64,000 bases of DNA from Cloacimonetes bacterium UBA4175 (GTDB lineage: Bacteria; Cloacimonadota; Cloacimonadia; Cloacimonadales; Cloacimonadaceae). Positions within the stretch are counted from its first letter, which is position 1, and each line of letters begins with the position of its first letter. The notes beneath the pieces are model-generated. The model was not told the DNA's origin. It worked only from the letters and a program-made list of their open reading frames with translations, and did not search any database. The stretch spans positions 6,296 through 70,295 of the forward strand of contig DFUX01000036.1 of the NCBI GenBank assembly GCA_002379855.1, written 5' to 3'. A program made the position numbers and the translations under genes. Positions 28,486 through 36,311 of this stretch are shown piece after piece.

Positions 28486-28679
28486 ACAGCTTCATCGACA
28501 AAAACATCGATTCGTTTTTTTATCCGGGTAATACTTGTTTTTACCCCCCTTCTGAGGCGACCCCAGACGACAATGCGTTCGCGATCGACTTTTTTGACGG
28601 CATAGTTTTCAATGCGATTAGCGAGGGAAGAAAAGGCGAATCTACGATCTGATGCGCGAGCGCATAGACAAATTGAGAG
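28446..28679 (-). other. Possible gene remnant, minus strand, no start codon
   Basis: This stretch has an uninterrupted 77-codon minus-strand frame with no ATG, GTG or TTG start, bounded upstream by TAA. The product has a basic helix-like core (NRIENYAVKKVDRERIVVWG, then TSITRIKKRIDVFVDEA) that looks protein-like, but I do not recognise it. Its end lies inside repeat copy 2. The plus strand is also partly open here, so coding status is doubtful. The rest of the gap 28327-28738 shows nothing clear. Confidence 0.25.
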
Positions 28680-28738
28680 TTATTAGATACGAGTTGAACA
28701 CGTGGCAGTGTGTTGGCGTGGTGACGTGGTGGAGGGGA

Positions 28739-29257
28739 TTATGACCGGGCCCACTGGGCAGCTCCTTCTTCCAGCTCAAGGCGGCGTTTTATGCACTTGA
28801 CGTAGCGTTTGAAGAGATAATCGTCATACCAGTCAGCATAGTGTTCCAGGACGATCTTATCCACCTTTATGATACGCTTTTTAAGTTCGGGGGGAATAGA
28901 CTCCCATTCTTTTTCGAAGGCCAAGCGGGACACTATTTCCAATTCATCAGTGCCATCCTGCCATTCAAGGTAGTCTATTATGTCCTCGTAGCACTTAACA
29001 TCGTATTCCGTGACCATTTTTATTCCTTTTCTTATGTGATTGTTGGTGAGCGAGACCACTTTGAAGTGAACTTCATGGTCAAGGTTAGCCAATATTTTTT
29101 CAAGACTTTTGGGATGAAAAGTTTTAAGGGTGTTTTTGTCAAGGCTGAAGACGGTGAAGTTGAGTTTCTGTCCTCCTTCTATACCTATATCCAAATTTAA
29201 ATCTGCAACACCAAAACTATTCACTTGACGAAATATAACAATCTCCTGAACTGACAT
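28739..29257 (-). CDS. Hypothetical protein, 172 aa
   Basis: Not recognised. The frame is open to 29443, but that would overlap the divergent gene at 29283; ATG at 29257 is the first start outside it. A second candidate is ATG at 29017, with AAAAGGA upstream, which would give a 92-residue protein. The C-terminal half is helical and charged (EKEWESIPPELKKRIIKVDK, then YDDYLFKRYVKCIKRRLELE). Codon use is more AT-rich than in the hydrogenase genes. A small transferred or addiction-type protein is possible but not supported by a motif. Confidence 0.5.
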   Translation of the reverse strand: MSVQEIVIFRQVNSFGVADLNLDIGIEGGQKLNFTVFSLDKNTLKTFHPKSLEKILANLDHEVHFKVVSLTNNHIRKGIKMVTEYDVKCYEDIIDYLEWQDGTDELEIVSRLAFEKEWESIPPELKKRIIKVDKIVLEHYADWYDDYLFKRYVKCIKRRLELEEGAAQWARS

Positions 29258-29282
29258 CACTTTATATAGCAGGTGAAATTCG

Positions 29283-29630
29283 ATGAAATTGAAAGAAATT
29301 GTGGCCATTCTGGATGGGGAGGTACTGCTCCCTGAGGTTGATTTGGAAATGGAGGTGCCCTGCGCCTTCTCGTCCGACCTGATCAGCGACATCCTGATGT
29401 GCACCAAGGAGCCTACCTTGTTGCTTACCGGGCTTACCAACAATCAGGTTATCCGCCTGTGTGACATGATCGACATCGTGGGCATTGTTTTTGTGCGGGG
29501 AAAACGGCCTTTGCAAGAGATCATCGATATGGCGAGAGAGCGCAATATCCCTCTGATCTGCACTAATTATACCATGTACCGTTCCAGCGGTTTGCTTTTC
29601 AATGCGGGACTTCGCAGCTGCAAAATCTGA
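29283..29630 (+). CDS. DRTGG-domain protein of the hydrogenase locus
   Basis: A 115-residue soluble protein matching the DRTGG-type regulatory fold, seen in stand-alone form in [FeFe]-hydrogenase clusters of anaerobes and fused to phosphotransacetylases. Visible pattern: KLKEIVAILDGEVLLPE, then LLLTGLTNNQVIRLCDMIDI and GIVFVRGKRP. A ligand or sensory role is presumed. It opens the hydrogenase gene cluster and is followed one base after its stop by the ATPase gene. Confidence 0.75.
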   Translation: MKLKEIVAILDGEVLLPEVDLEMEVPCAFSSDLISDILMCTKEPTLLLTGLTNNQVIRLCDMIDIVGIVFVRGKRPLQEIIDMARERNIPLICTNYTMYRSSGLLFNAGLRSCKI

Positions 29631-29631
29631 A

Positions 29632-30132
29632 ATGGGCGAATACTGGTATATCCGGCCTGGCCTTGAGGAAAGCGTAAATGGCTTTTTCTCGGCTCAGCCC
29701 GAAGCAGACATGGCCTTGGAATCGCAGATACCGGAAAAGGATTTCAACCAGGCAGGCAAAGGCTCCGCTGAGGTGAAAAACTTGTTGAAACGCTTGGGCG
29801 TGAATCCCGGGATACTCAGAAGGGTGGCAGTTGCCGCCTATGAAGCGGAAATCAATGTGGCGGCGCATTCCCTGGGCGGAACGATGATGTGCCGAATCTA
29901 TGATGAGTTTATACACATAATTTTCAAGGATATGGGTCCGGGTATTGCAGATATTGAACAAGCCATGACTCCGGGCTATTCCACAGCAGATGAGATGGTG
30001 CGCGAGCTTGGTTTTGGCGCGGGACTGGGGCTGCCGAATATCAAGAAAAACTCAGATGCTTTACATATCCACTCCGAGCGTGGGAATCCGACCCTACTGG
30101 AGTTTTTAATCTATTTCATGAGCGATGAGTAA
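29632..30132 (+). CDS. RsbW-like ATP-binding (HATPase) protein
   Basis: A 166-residue GHKL ATPase resembling anti-sigma-factor kinases. The N box (AAYEAEINVAAHS), G1 box (DMGPGIAD) and G2 box (GFGAGLGLPNIKK) are intact. ATG at 29632 is chosen because it lies just after the previous stop; an upstream ATG at 29602 would overlap. It ends by overlapping the start of the sensory hydrogenase gene (8 bases). Such proteins in hydrogenase loci are proposed to transmit a redox or H2 signal; the target is unknown. Confidence 0.85.
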   Translation: MGEYWYIRPGLEESVNGFFSAQPEADMALESQIPEKDFNQAGKGSAEVKNLLKRLGVNPGILRRVAVAAYEAEINVAAHSLGGTMMCRIYDEFIHIIFKDMGPGIADIEQAMTPGYSTADEMVRELGFGAGLGLPNIKKNSDALHIHSERGNPTLLEFLIYFMSDE

Positions 30133-31444
30133 ACAGGAAAAAGAATACTTTCACGCCCTGCATATCCTGGAAGATAACTGCACGGGCTGCACATCCTGCG
30201 TGAGGGTTTGCCCCACGGAGGCCATCCGGGTGCGCGACCGCAAGGCGAAGATCGATTCCCTGCGCTGCGTGGATTGCGGTAACTGCATCGAGGCCTGCGC
30301 CTTCCATGCCATCATACCCCGCAGTGATACTCTGGATGTGATTCACAACTTCAAATACAAGGTGGCTATTATTTCCACCTCATATTTTGGCCAGTTCACC
30401 GAGGATGTGTCCTATGAAGTGGCCAAACAGGCGCTTTATGAGCTGGGTTTTGACGATGTGCAGGAAGAGGCGATGGTGACCCAGTTTCAGGTGGAGATGA
30501 TCCGCGATTATATCCGTGCCAATCGGGACAAAAGACCGATCCTGTCCAGCAACTGCCCCACTGTCGTGCGTCTGATCCAGCTCAAGTATCCGTCTCTGCT
30601 TTCCAATCTTTTCCAACTGGAAGCTCCGATGAGCATCCTCACCCGCTATCTGCGCGAAAGCATCAAGCAGGAAAAAGGGTTGGAGGAGAATGAGATCGGG
30701 ATCTTTCTGATCGTGCCCTGCGTGGCGCATGTTACCGCCGTGCACCAGCCGGAAGGAGCTTACAAGCATCTGCAGGACGGTGCTTTCTCGATCGGAATGA
30801 TCTATGGCAAGGTGCGCGAATATATCAAACATCTGAAAAACAATCCGCCCAAGATAGAAACCTTTCCCAAGGGGCTGATGTGGGCGCTGTCCGGCGTTCA
30901 GGCCGATTTGGTTGATTGCGAAGACATCCGGGCGCTGTCGGTGAACGGCGTGGACAACGTTATGGAAATACTTTCCCGGGTGGAAGACCACTATCTGGAC
31001 CAATACGACTTCATAGTCCTGCGCAGTTGCACCAATGGATGCGTGGGTGGCTGTCTGAATGTGGAAAATCCTTTCGTGGCTATGAGCCGCATCAAGAAGA
31101 TGATCAAGGAAGGCAAGGACAAGAAGATAGACGTCCACGATCTGATCGAGCTATATCACGCAGGTGAATTCGATGTGGCACCCCTTTCTTCGCGTCCCGT
31201 ATTGGAACTGGACAAGGACATCAAGAAAGCCATAGTCAAGATGAAGAAGCTCAATGAGATCCTCACCAATCTGCCGGGCCTCAATTGTTGCGCCTGCGGG
31301 TCTCCCTCCTGCTATGCCCTGGCGGAGGATATCGTGCAGGGTAAAGCGACAATCGAGGATTGCATTGTGTTGCTGCGCAGACACAGTCGGGAAGAAGAAG
31401 AGAGCAAACAAGAAGAAATCAAATCAGCACAGGATAAAGTATGA
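30125..31444 (+). CDS. Putative sensory [FeFe] hydrogenase (HydS-like)
   Basis: A 439-residue protein with two [4Fe-4S] ferredoxin motifs at the N-terminus (CTGCTSCVRVCP, CVDCGNCIEAC), then a hydrogenase H-cluster domain and a C-terminal Fe-S domain (CCACGSPSC, 388-396, with a later Cys). The H-cluster motifs differ from catalytic enzymes: L1 is SSNCPTV (C144), L2 is VPCVAHV (C199), L3 is SCTNGCVGGC (C302, C306). The four cysteines for the H-cluster remain, but the proton-relay Cys and the MPCxxK Lys are absent. This fits the sensory group C/D hydrogenases. It lies among ATPase, DRTGG and PHP genes. Confidence 0.85.
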   Translation: MSKQEKEYFHALHILEDNCTGCTSCVRVCPTEAIRVRDRKAKIDSLRCVDCGNCIEACAFHAIIPRSDTLDVIHNFKYKVAIISTSYFGQFTEDVSYEVAKQALYELGFDDVQEEAMVTQFQVEMIRDYIRANRDKRPILSSNCPTVVRLIQLKYPSLLSNLFQLEAPMSILTRYLRESIKQEKGLEENEIGIFLIVPCVAHVTAVHQPEGAYKHLQDGAFSIGMIYGKVREYIKHLKNNPPKIETFPKGLMWALSGVQADLVDCEDIRALSVNGVDNVMEILSRVEDHYLDQYDFIVLRSCTNGCVGGCLNVENPFVAMSRIKKMIKEGKDKKIDVHDLIELYHAGEFDVAPLSSRPVLELDKDIKKAIVKMKKLNEILTNLPGLNCCACGSPSCYALAEDIVQGKATIEDCIVLLRRHSREEEESKQEEIKSAQDKV

Positions 31445-31782
31445 TAACTTTGCATGAGTATCTGATGGAGATCGAGGGGACTAATCACACTCCCGGCCTC
31501 GATCCGCGCGGGATCATTTTAAAGGGCGGCTACGTTTGCGATATGCTCAGCGACGTGATGGGTTCTGCCAGGGAAGGTCTGGCCTGGATCACGATCATGA
31601 AGCACCTGAACACCATTGCGGTTGCCAGTATGACCGGTGTTCCGGCGATCATCCTGGCCAAGGGCAACGTTCCCGAGCAAGCGGTGATCGACAAAGCCAG
31701 TGAAGAGGGCGTCTGCATCTGTTCAAGTGATTTGGACACCTTTTCTCTGGCGGGAATTCTTTACACGCTGCTCCAAAAATAG
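31441..31782 (+). CDS. Second DRTGG-domain protein
   Basis: A 113-residue relative of the domain at 29283 (GIILKGGYVCDMLSDVMGSA, IAVASMTGVPAIILAKGN). It overlaps the sensory hydrogenase stop by four bases. DRTGG-like proteins recur in such clusters; the sensed ligand is unknown. Two copies flank the hydrogenase-like gene, suggesting a heteromeric sensing unit. Confidence 0.75.
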   Translation: MITLHEYLMEIEGTNHTPGLDPRGIILKGGYVCDMLSDVMGSAREGLAWITIMKHLNTIAVASMTGVPAIILAKGNVPEQAVIDKASEEGVCICSSDLDTFSLAGILYTLLQK

Positions 31783-31788
31783 GATGCG

Positions 31789-32526
31789 ATGCGCTGGTTT
31801 ACCGCAGATCTGCACATCCACTCGGTCCTCTCACCCTGTGGAGGCTTGGAAATGGCCCCCAAAGCGCTGATAGGATGCCTGAAAAGCCTGGGGATAGATT
31901 GGATGGCGATCACGGACCACAACACTCTGGCAAACTGTCCGGCTTACGCTGCCGTTGCGGAGCGGGAAGGGGTCAGTTTTACCTGGGGTGTGGAAGTACA
32001 GACCGCTGAAGAAATACATCTGCTGGTGTATTTTGACCAGCCAGACAAGGCGCAGGCATTTGGGGACGAGCTATACGAGTCGCTGCTGCCGCTGCCCAAC
32101 GACCCTGATTTTTTTGGGGATCAAGTAATCATTGACGAAAATGAGAACATTTTAGGAATGGAACAAAGAGCCTTGCTCAATTCATCCATCTGGGATTTGA
32201 ACACGTCCGTGGCAAAGGCAATGGAGTTTGGCGGATACTGCGTTCCGGCGCATATCGATGCTGAAGTAAACAGCATAATCGGTCAACTTGGCTTTCTGCC
32301 TGCGGAACCGGTCTTTCCCTTGTTGGGTATTAGTGCCGGGCTCAATTTGGAGCAGTATCTGTCCAAACATCCTGAACTGCGGGGGAAAGCCTTTCTGCGC
32401 TGTTCCGATGCCCACTATCTGAACGATCTGGGCAGCGGCAGCAGCAAGGTGTTCGCGCACGATGCCAGAGTATCCGAACTGGCCAAGGCAGCCCTCAACT
32501 TGGAAGAAAGAAGATTGTTAGTATAA
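31789..32526 (+). CDS. PHP-domain phosphoesterase
   Basis: A 245-residue metal-dependent phosphoesterase of the PHP family. Metal-binding motifs are all present: ADLHIHSVLSPCG, ITDHNTL, WGVEVQT, PAHIDAEV, CSDAHYL. A PHP gene beside sensory hydrogenase genes is a recurring arrangement in clostridia and Thermotogae; its substrate (small phosphomolecule or protein phosphate) is not known. It begins six bases after the DRTGG gene. Confidence 0.88.
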   Translation: MRWFTADLHIHSVLSPCGGLEMAPKALIGCLKSLGIDWMAITDHNTLANCPAYAAVAEREGVSFTWGVEVQTAEEIHLLVYFDQPDKAQAFGDELYESLLPLPNDPDFFGDQVIIDENENILGMEQRALLNSSIWDLNTSVAKAMEFGGYCVPAHIDAEVNSIIGQLGFLPAEPVFPLLGISAGLNLEQYLSKHPELRGKAFLRCSDAHYLNDLGSGSSKVFAHDARVSELAKAALNLEERRLLV

Positions 32527-32548
32527 AAAATATAGAACAGGAGGAGAA

Positions 32549-33031
32549 ATGAATCCCATTTCTCAACAAGACAACCTGCTATATGACAAACTGCGCGCTG
32601 TCATTGCAGAAAGAAAGAATCTGCGCAATCCGCTCATTGAGATCCTGCGCAATGCCCAGGAAATCTTTGGTTATCTGCCCATCGAGGTTCAGGAGTTCAT
32701 TGCACAGGAAATGAACATTCCCGCCAGTAAAATTTACGGTGTGGTGACTTTTTACAATTTCTTTTCCATGAAACCCCGCGGAAAATATACCCTCAACATC
32801 TGCATGGGAACCGCCTGCTTCGTGAAAGGCGCGCCCCGCCTATTGCAGATGATCAGCGACGAGCTGGGGGTGGAAGTTGGCGAAACCACTTCCGACGGCC
32901 GCTTTACGGTTAGCGCGGTGCGTTGTGTGGGGGCTTGCTCTTTGGCTCCGGTCTTTGTGATCGGGGAAGACACCTTTGGCAGAATCGAAACCCGGGATAA
33001 GATCAACGAAATTCTGAAGAAATACGACTGA
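32549..33031 (+). CDS. hydC: NuoE/HydC-type [2Fe-2S] thioredoxin-like subunit, copy 1
   Basis: A 160-residue subunit equivalent to NuoE of complex I and HydC of electron-bifurcating hydrogenases. It carries one [2Fe-2S] cluster: the four Cys are in CMGTACFVKGA and CVGACS. An AGGAGG site precedes the ATG. It starts the structural hydrogenase genes and is followed by an ATPase, an HndB-like protein and a NuoF-like subunit. Confidence 0.93.
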   Translation: MNPISQQDNLLYDKLRAVIAERKNLRNPLIEILRNAQEIFGYLPIEVQEFIAQEMNIPASKIYGVVTFYNFFSMKPRGKYTLNICMGTACFVKGAPRLLQMISDELGVEVGETTSDGRFTVSAVRCVGACSLAPVFVIGEDTFGRIETRDKINEILKKYD

Positions 33032-33044
33032 TGCGGATATTGTA

Positions 33045-33614
33045 ATGCAAGACATTTCACTGCATCTGCTGGACATCATTGAAAACTCTGTCCGGGCTGC
33101 CGCGAAAAACATCAAGGTCCGTGTGATTAAAGACCACAAACAGAACCTATTGCGCGTCATTGTGGAAGATGATGGAGTTGGCATGGACACCGGAACCCTG
33201 GAGATGGCTCAGAATCCTTTCTATTCAAGCAAGGAAAAGCGGGCCAAAAAAGTGGGCTTGGGCATTCCACTGTTCAAGCAAAACGCGGAACTTGCCAACG
33301 GCTGTTTCAACATGACCAGCGAACCAGGCTTCGGGACCGTTCTGACAGCGGACTTTGAGCTTGATCACATCGACAGGATGCCTTTGGGTAATCTCAAAGA
33401 CACTCTGCTGGGCGTCATTATCGGGCATCCGGATGTGGATTATCAGATTACTTTGCTGTCCCGCGAAAAGGGGAGGGAGCAATCCTTTCACTTCAGCACG
33501 GCAGCAATAAAAGAAGAGCTGGGAGATATCCCGCTCACCTACCCGGATGTGATCGAATACATCGATCAAAGTTTACAAGAAGGAATACAAAATACAAACA
33601 TGGAGGTGGTCTGA
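33045..33614 (+). CDS. HATPase protein of the hydrogenase operon
   Basis: A 189-residue GHKL ATPase. The N box (LLDIIENSVRAAAK), G1 box (EDDGVGMD) and G2 region (KKVGLGIPLFKQNAELANG) are visible. This family is typically encoded between the HydC- and HydB-type subunit genes in [FeFe]-hydrogenase operons; its role is thought regulatory. It overlaps the following gene by one base (TGATG). The start at 33045 has no strong ribosome-binding site but follows hydC closely. Confidence 0.85.
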   Translation: MQDISLHLLDIIENSVRAAAKNIKVRVIKDHKQNLLRVIVEDDGVGMDTGTLEMAQNPFYSSKEKRAKKVGLGIPLFKQNAELANGCFNMTSEPGFGTVLTADFELDHIDRMPLGNLKDTLLGVIIGHPDVDYQITLLSREKGREQSFHFSTAAIKEELGDIPLTYPDVIEYIDQSLQEGIQNTNMEVV

Positions 33615-33979
33615 TGAAGACACTCGCAGACCTTAAAAAAATCCGTGAGAAAGCCCAGGAAGAAATGAAGCTTCGTGGCTCAAGCGTGCGCATCAAGATC
33701 GTTGTTGGGATGGGAACATCCGGCATCGCCATGGGCGCTCGTGAAGTCATGAAAACCTTCCTGGAAGAGATTTCGAACCGCAATCTGACTGATGTCATCG
33801 TGACTCAGACAGGGGAAAAAGGACTATCCTCACTGGAGCCGGTAGTGGATTTGATCGAAGAAGATAAACCCAAGGTCACCTATGGCAATATGACCCCCGA
33901 CAAAGTAAAAAAAGTGGTCGTGGAGCACATTGTTAACGGCAGGATAGTTTCCGATTACGTGGTTGCCACGGGTAACTGA
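33614..33979 (+). CDS. HndB-like ferredoxin-fold protein lacking all cysteines
   Basis: A 121-residue protein that aligns in pattern with HndB-type thioredoxin-like [2Fe-2S] subunits of NADP-reducing hydrogenases (VVGMGTSGIAMGAREV, VTQTGEKGLSSLEPVVD, KPKVTYGNMTPDKVKKV). The positions that usually hold Cys (GTCG, TGCxGLC) are Ser, Glu and Ser, and the protein contains no cysteine at all. It cannot carry the usual cluster, so it may be structural or regulatory. Strong GGAGG site; co-transcribed with the NuoF-like gene 13 bases downstream. Confidence 0.85.
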   Translation: MKTLADLKKIREKAQEEMKLRGSSVRIKIVVGMGTSGIAMGAREVMKTFLEEISNRNLTDVIVTQTGEKGLSSLEPVVDLIEEDKPKVTYGNMTPDKVKKVVVEHIVNGRIVSDYVVATGN

Positions 33980-33992
33980 CGGAGGGATGGAA

Positions 33993-35846
33993 ATGTCTTT
34001 GAAAAGAATTGACCTGCTGATCTGCTGTGGCTCAGGCTGTATATCGGCGGGCGCGCTGAAAATCAAGGAAAGGTTTCACGCTGTTCTCAGCGAGAAAGGC
34101 CTGACCAACGAAATCAATATTATCGAAACCGGCTGTATGGGTCCCTGTGACTACGGTCCGGTGATGGTTATCTATCCTGAAGGCATCTTCTACAAAAAAG
34201 TTACCCCGGAAGATGTAGATGAGATAGTAGCCGAGCACTTTGTGAAGGGACGCCCGGTCCAGCGGCTGATGCTGCAGGACGAAGATAAGACCATTGCCGC
34301 CCACAAGGAAGTACCGTTCTATCAGAAACAGGTTAAAGTGGCACTGGCCAACTGCGGCTTCATCGATCCGGAAAGCCTGGAAGAGTATATCGCCACCGGC
34401 GGATACGAAGCTTTGGGCACCGTTCTCACCCAGATGACGCCTCAACAGGCCATAGACGTGGTGAAAGAATCCGGTCTGCGCGGCCGCGGTGGTGCTGGTT
34501 TCCCCACCCACATGAAATGGAAGATGGTGCATGATCGCAAGGAAGACCAGAAGTATGTGATCTGCAACGGCGATGAGGGCGACCCCGGAGCCTTTATGGA
34601 TCGCTCGCTTTTGGAAGGCGATCCCCACAGAATCCTCGAAGGTATGATGCTTTGCGCCTATTCGATCGGTGCATCCCAAGGATTCTTCTACATCCGCGCC
34701 GAGTATCCCCTTGCTATCAAGAGGATCAAACAAGCCATCGAGCAGGCCCGTGAAGTTGGCCTGATGGGCAAGAACATCTTCGGAACGGATTTCTGTTTCG
34801 AAGCTGAAGTCCGCACCGGAGCAGGCGCATTCGTCTGCGGTGAGGAAATGGCCCTGATCCATTCCATCGAAGGCGAACGCGGCAATCCCACACCCAAACC
34901 ACCTTATCCCGCTGTGAGCGGCTTGTGGGGCAAACCCACTGTGGTGAATAACGTGGAGACCCTGGCCAACCTGCCCACGATCTTTGTAAAAGGTGCCAAA
35001 TGGTTTTCCACTATGGGCACCGAAACCAGCAAAGGCACCAAGGTCTTTGCCCTCACAGGTGACATCAGAAACACCGGTCTGGTGGAAGTTCCGATGGGTA
35101 CCACCCTGCGCGAGATGATCTTTGATGTGGGTGGCGGTATGATCGGCGGAAACGAATTCAAAGCGGTTCAATTGGGAGGACCTTCCGGCGGCTGCCTTAC
35201 GGCAGAGCATCTGGATGTTCCCGTTGATTATGAAACCCTGAAGGCGCGCGGCGCCATGATGGGCTCCGGCGGCGTGATCGTGATGGATGACCAGAAGTGC
35301 ATGGTCAACGTAGCCAAGTTCTTTATGGACTTCTGCGTGGATGAATCCTGCGGCAAATGCTCCCCCTGCCGGATCGGACTCAAGCAGATGTACAACATCC
35401 TGGACCGCATCACCAAAGGCGAAGGCCAGGAAGGGGATATCGAGGAACTGCAACGCTTGGGTGAGACTGTCGCCAAGATTTCGCTGTGCGGACTTGGTCA
35501 AACAGCACCCAATCCTGTCCTCTCCACCATCCGTTATTTCCGTAATGAGTATGAGGCCCATATAAAAGACAAAGCTTGCCACACCAAGGTTTGTCGGGAT
35601 CTCTTCCATTTCAAAATCGACAAATCACGCTGCATCGGTTGTTCCCTTTGCTCGCGCAAGTGCCCAGCGAACTGCATATCCGGTTCGCGTGAAGATAAAT
35701 ACACCATCGGTCAAGTGGATTGCGTCAAATGTGGAAACTGCCAGGATGTCTGTCCCGTGAAGGCGATCGATCGTATCCCTGGAATACACAGCGACGTAAC
35801 CGCCCACAAGGAAGCTCTGCTAAAACGAAAGGCGCGTGAAGATTAA
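33993..35846 (+). CDS. hydB: NuoF/HydB-type NADH-binding subunit with extra ferredoxin domain
   Basis: A 617-residue flavoprotein that passes electrons between NAD(H), FMN and Fe-S clusters. From the N-terminus: a thioredoxin-like [2Fe-2S] domain (LLICCGSGCISAGA, TGCMGPC), the FMN/NADH core (RGRGGAGFPTHMKW, GDEGDPGAFMDR, GAFVCGEE), a [4Fe-4S] site (ESCGKCSPCRIG, SLCGLGQ), and two C-terminal [4Fe-4S] motifs (CIGCSLCSRKCP, CVKCGNCQDVCP). The last pair is typical of HydB in electron-bifurcating hydrogenases. ATG at 33993 is chosen over 33963 because GGAGGG is well placed. Confidence 0.95.
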   Translation: MSLKRIDLLICCGSGCISAGALKIKERFHAVLSEKGLTNEINIIETGCMGPCDYGPVMVIYPEGIFYKKVTPEDVDEIVAEHFVKGRPVQRLMLQDEDKTIAAHKEVPFYQKQVKVALANCGFIDPESLEEYIATGGYEALGTVLTQMTPQQAIDVVKESGLRGRGGAGFPTHMKWKMVHDRKEDQKYVICNGDEGDPGAFMDRSLLEGDPHRILEGMMLCAYSIGASQGFFYIRAEYPLAIKRIKQAIEQAREVGLMGKNIFGTDFCFEAEVRTGAGAFVCGEEMALIHSIEGERGNPTPKPPYPAVSGLWGKPTVVNNVETLANLPTIFVKGAKWFSTMGTETSKGTKVFALTGDIRNTGLVEVPMGTTLREMIFDVGGGMIGGNEFKAVQLGGPSGGCLTAEHLDVPVDYETLKARGAMMGSGGVIVMDDQKCMVNVAKFFMDFCVDESCGKCSPCRIGLKQMYNILDRITKGEGQEGDIEELQRLGETVAKISLCGLGQTAPNPVLSTIRYFRNEYEAHIKDKACHTKVCRDLFHFKIDKSRCIGCSLCSRKCPANCISGSREDKYTIGQVDCVKCGNCQDVCPVKAIDRIPGIHSDVTAHKEALLKRKARED

Positions 35847-35855
35847 GGAGTACTT

Positions 35856-36308
35856 ATGTACCGAGAAATCTGTAGCAAATACGCTCCCGACAAAGACAAC
35901 CTGATCTGCATCCTGCACGAGATCCAGAACAGCCATCCTCAGCATTACATCTCTGAGGAGGCTGTCCAGACCGTGGCAGAGTATCTGGGAGTGCCGGCCA
36001 ACCATATCTATGGCGTGCTTACATTCTACACCATGTACAGCACAAAACCGCGGGGCCAGAACATCATCCGCCTGTGCGAATCTCCGCCCTGCTACATCAA
36101 GGGCTCAGAAAACATCCTGCATAAGCTGATGACTCTGCTGGATATCGAGGTGGGCGAGACCACCAAAGATGGCTGCTTCACCCTGGAGCTTTGCGCTTGC
36201 CTTGGTGTATGCGGAAACGCGCCAGTCATGATGATCAACAACGATGTCTACGGCGATCTCACCGAAGAAAAAGTGGAAGAGATCATCGAAAAAGTGAGAA
36301 GGGGGTAG
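35856..36308 (+). CDS. NuoE-type [2Fe-2S] subunit, copy 2
   Basis: A 150-residue paralogue of the NuoE at 32549. All four cluster Cys remain (CESPPCYIKG and CACLGVCGNA). It follows hydB by nine bases with AAGGAG before the ATG, and is directly followed by the second NuoF gene. Two NuoE copies with one HydA in the locus imply either two alternative electron-input modules or an unusual larger complex. Confidence 0.93.
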   Translation: MYREICSKYAPDKDNLICILHEIQNSHPQHYISEEAVQTVAEYLGVPANHIYGVLTFYTMYSTKPRGQNIIRLCESPPCYIKGSENILHKLMTLLDIEVGETTKDGCFTLELCACLGVCGNAPVMMINNDVYGDLTEEKVEEIIEKVRRG

Positions 36309-36311
36309 AAG

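Noticed and set aside
28465..28660. Plus-strand frame rich in Asp and Phe across the same bases as the minus-strand remnant
   Set aside because: No start codon and no motif; it is open only for about 60 codons, so it cannot be preferred.
34032..35609. A 525-codon open frame on the minus strand
   Set aside because: Shadow of the hydB gene; no motif, no ribosome-binding site, and the opposite strand is clearly coding.
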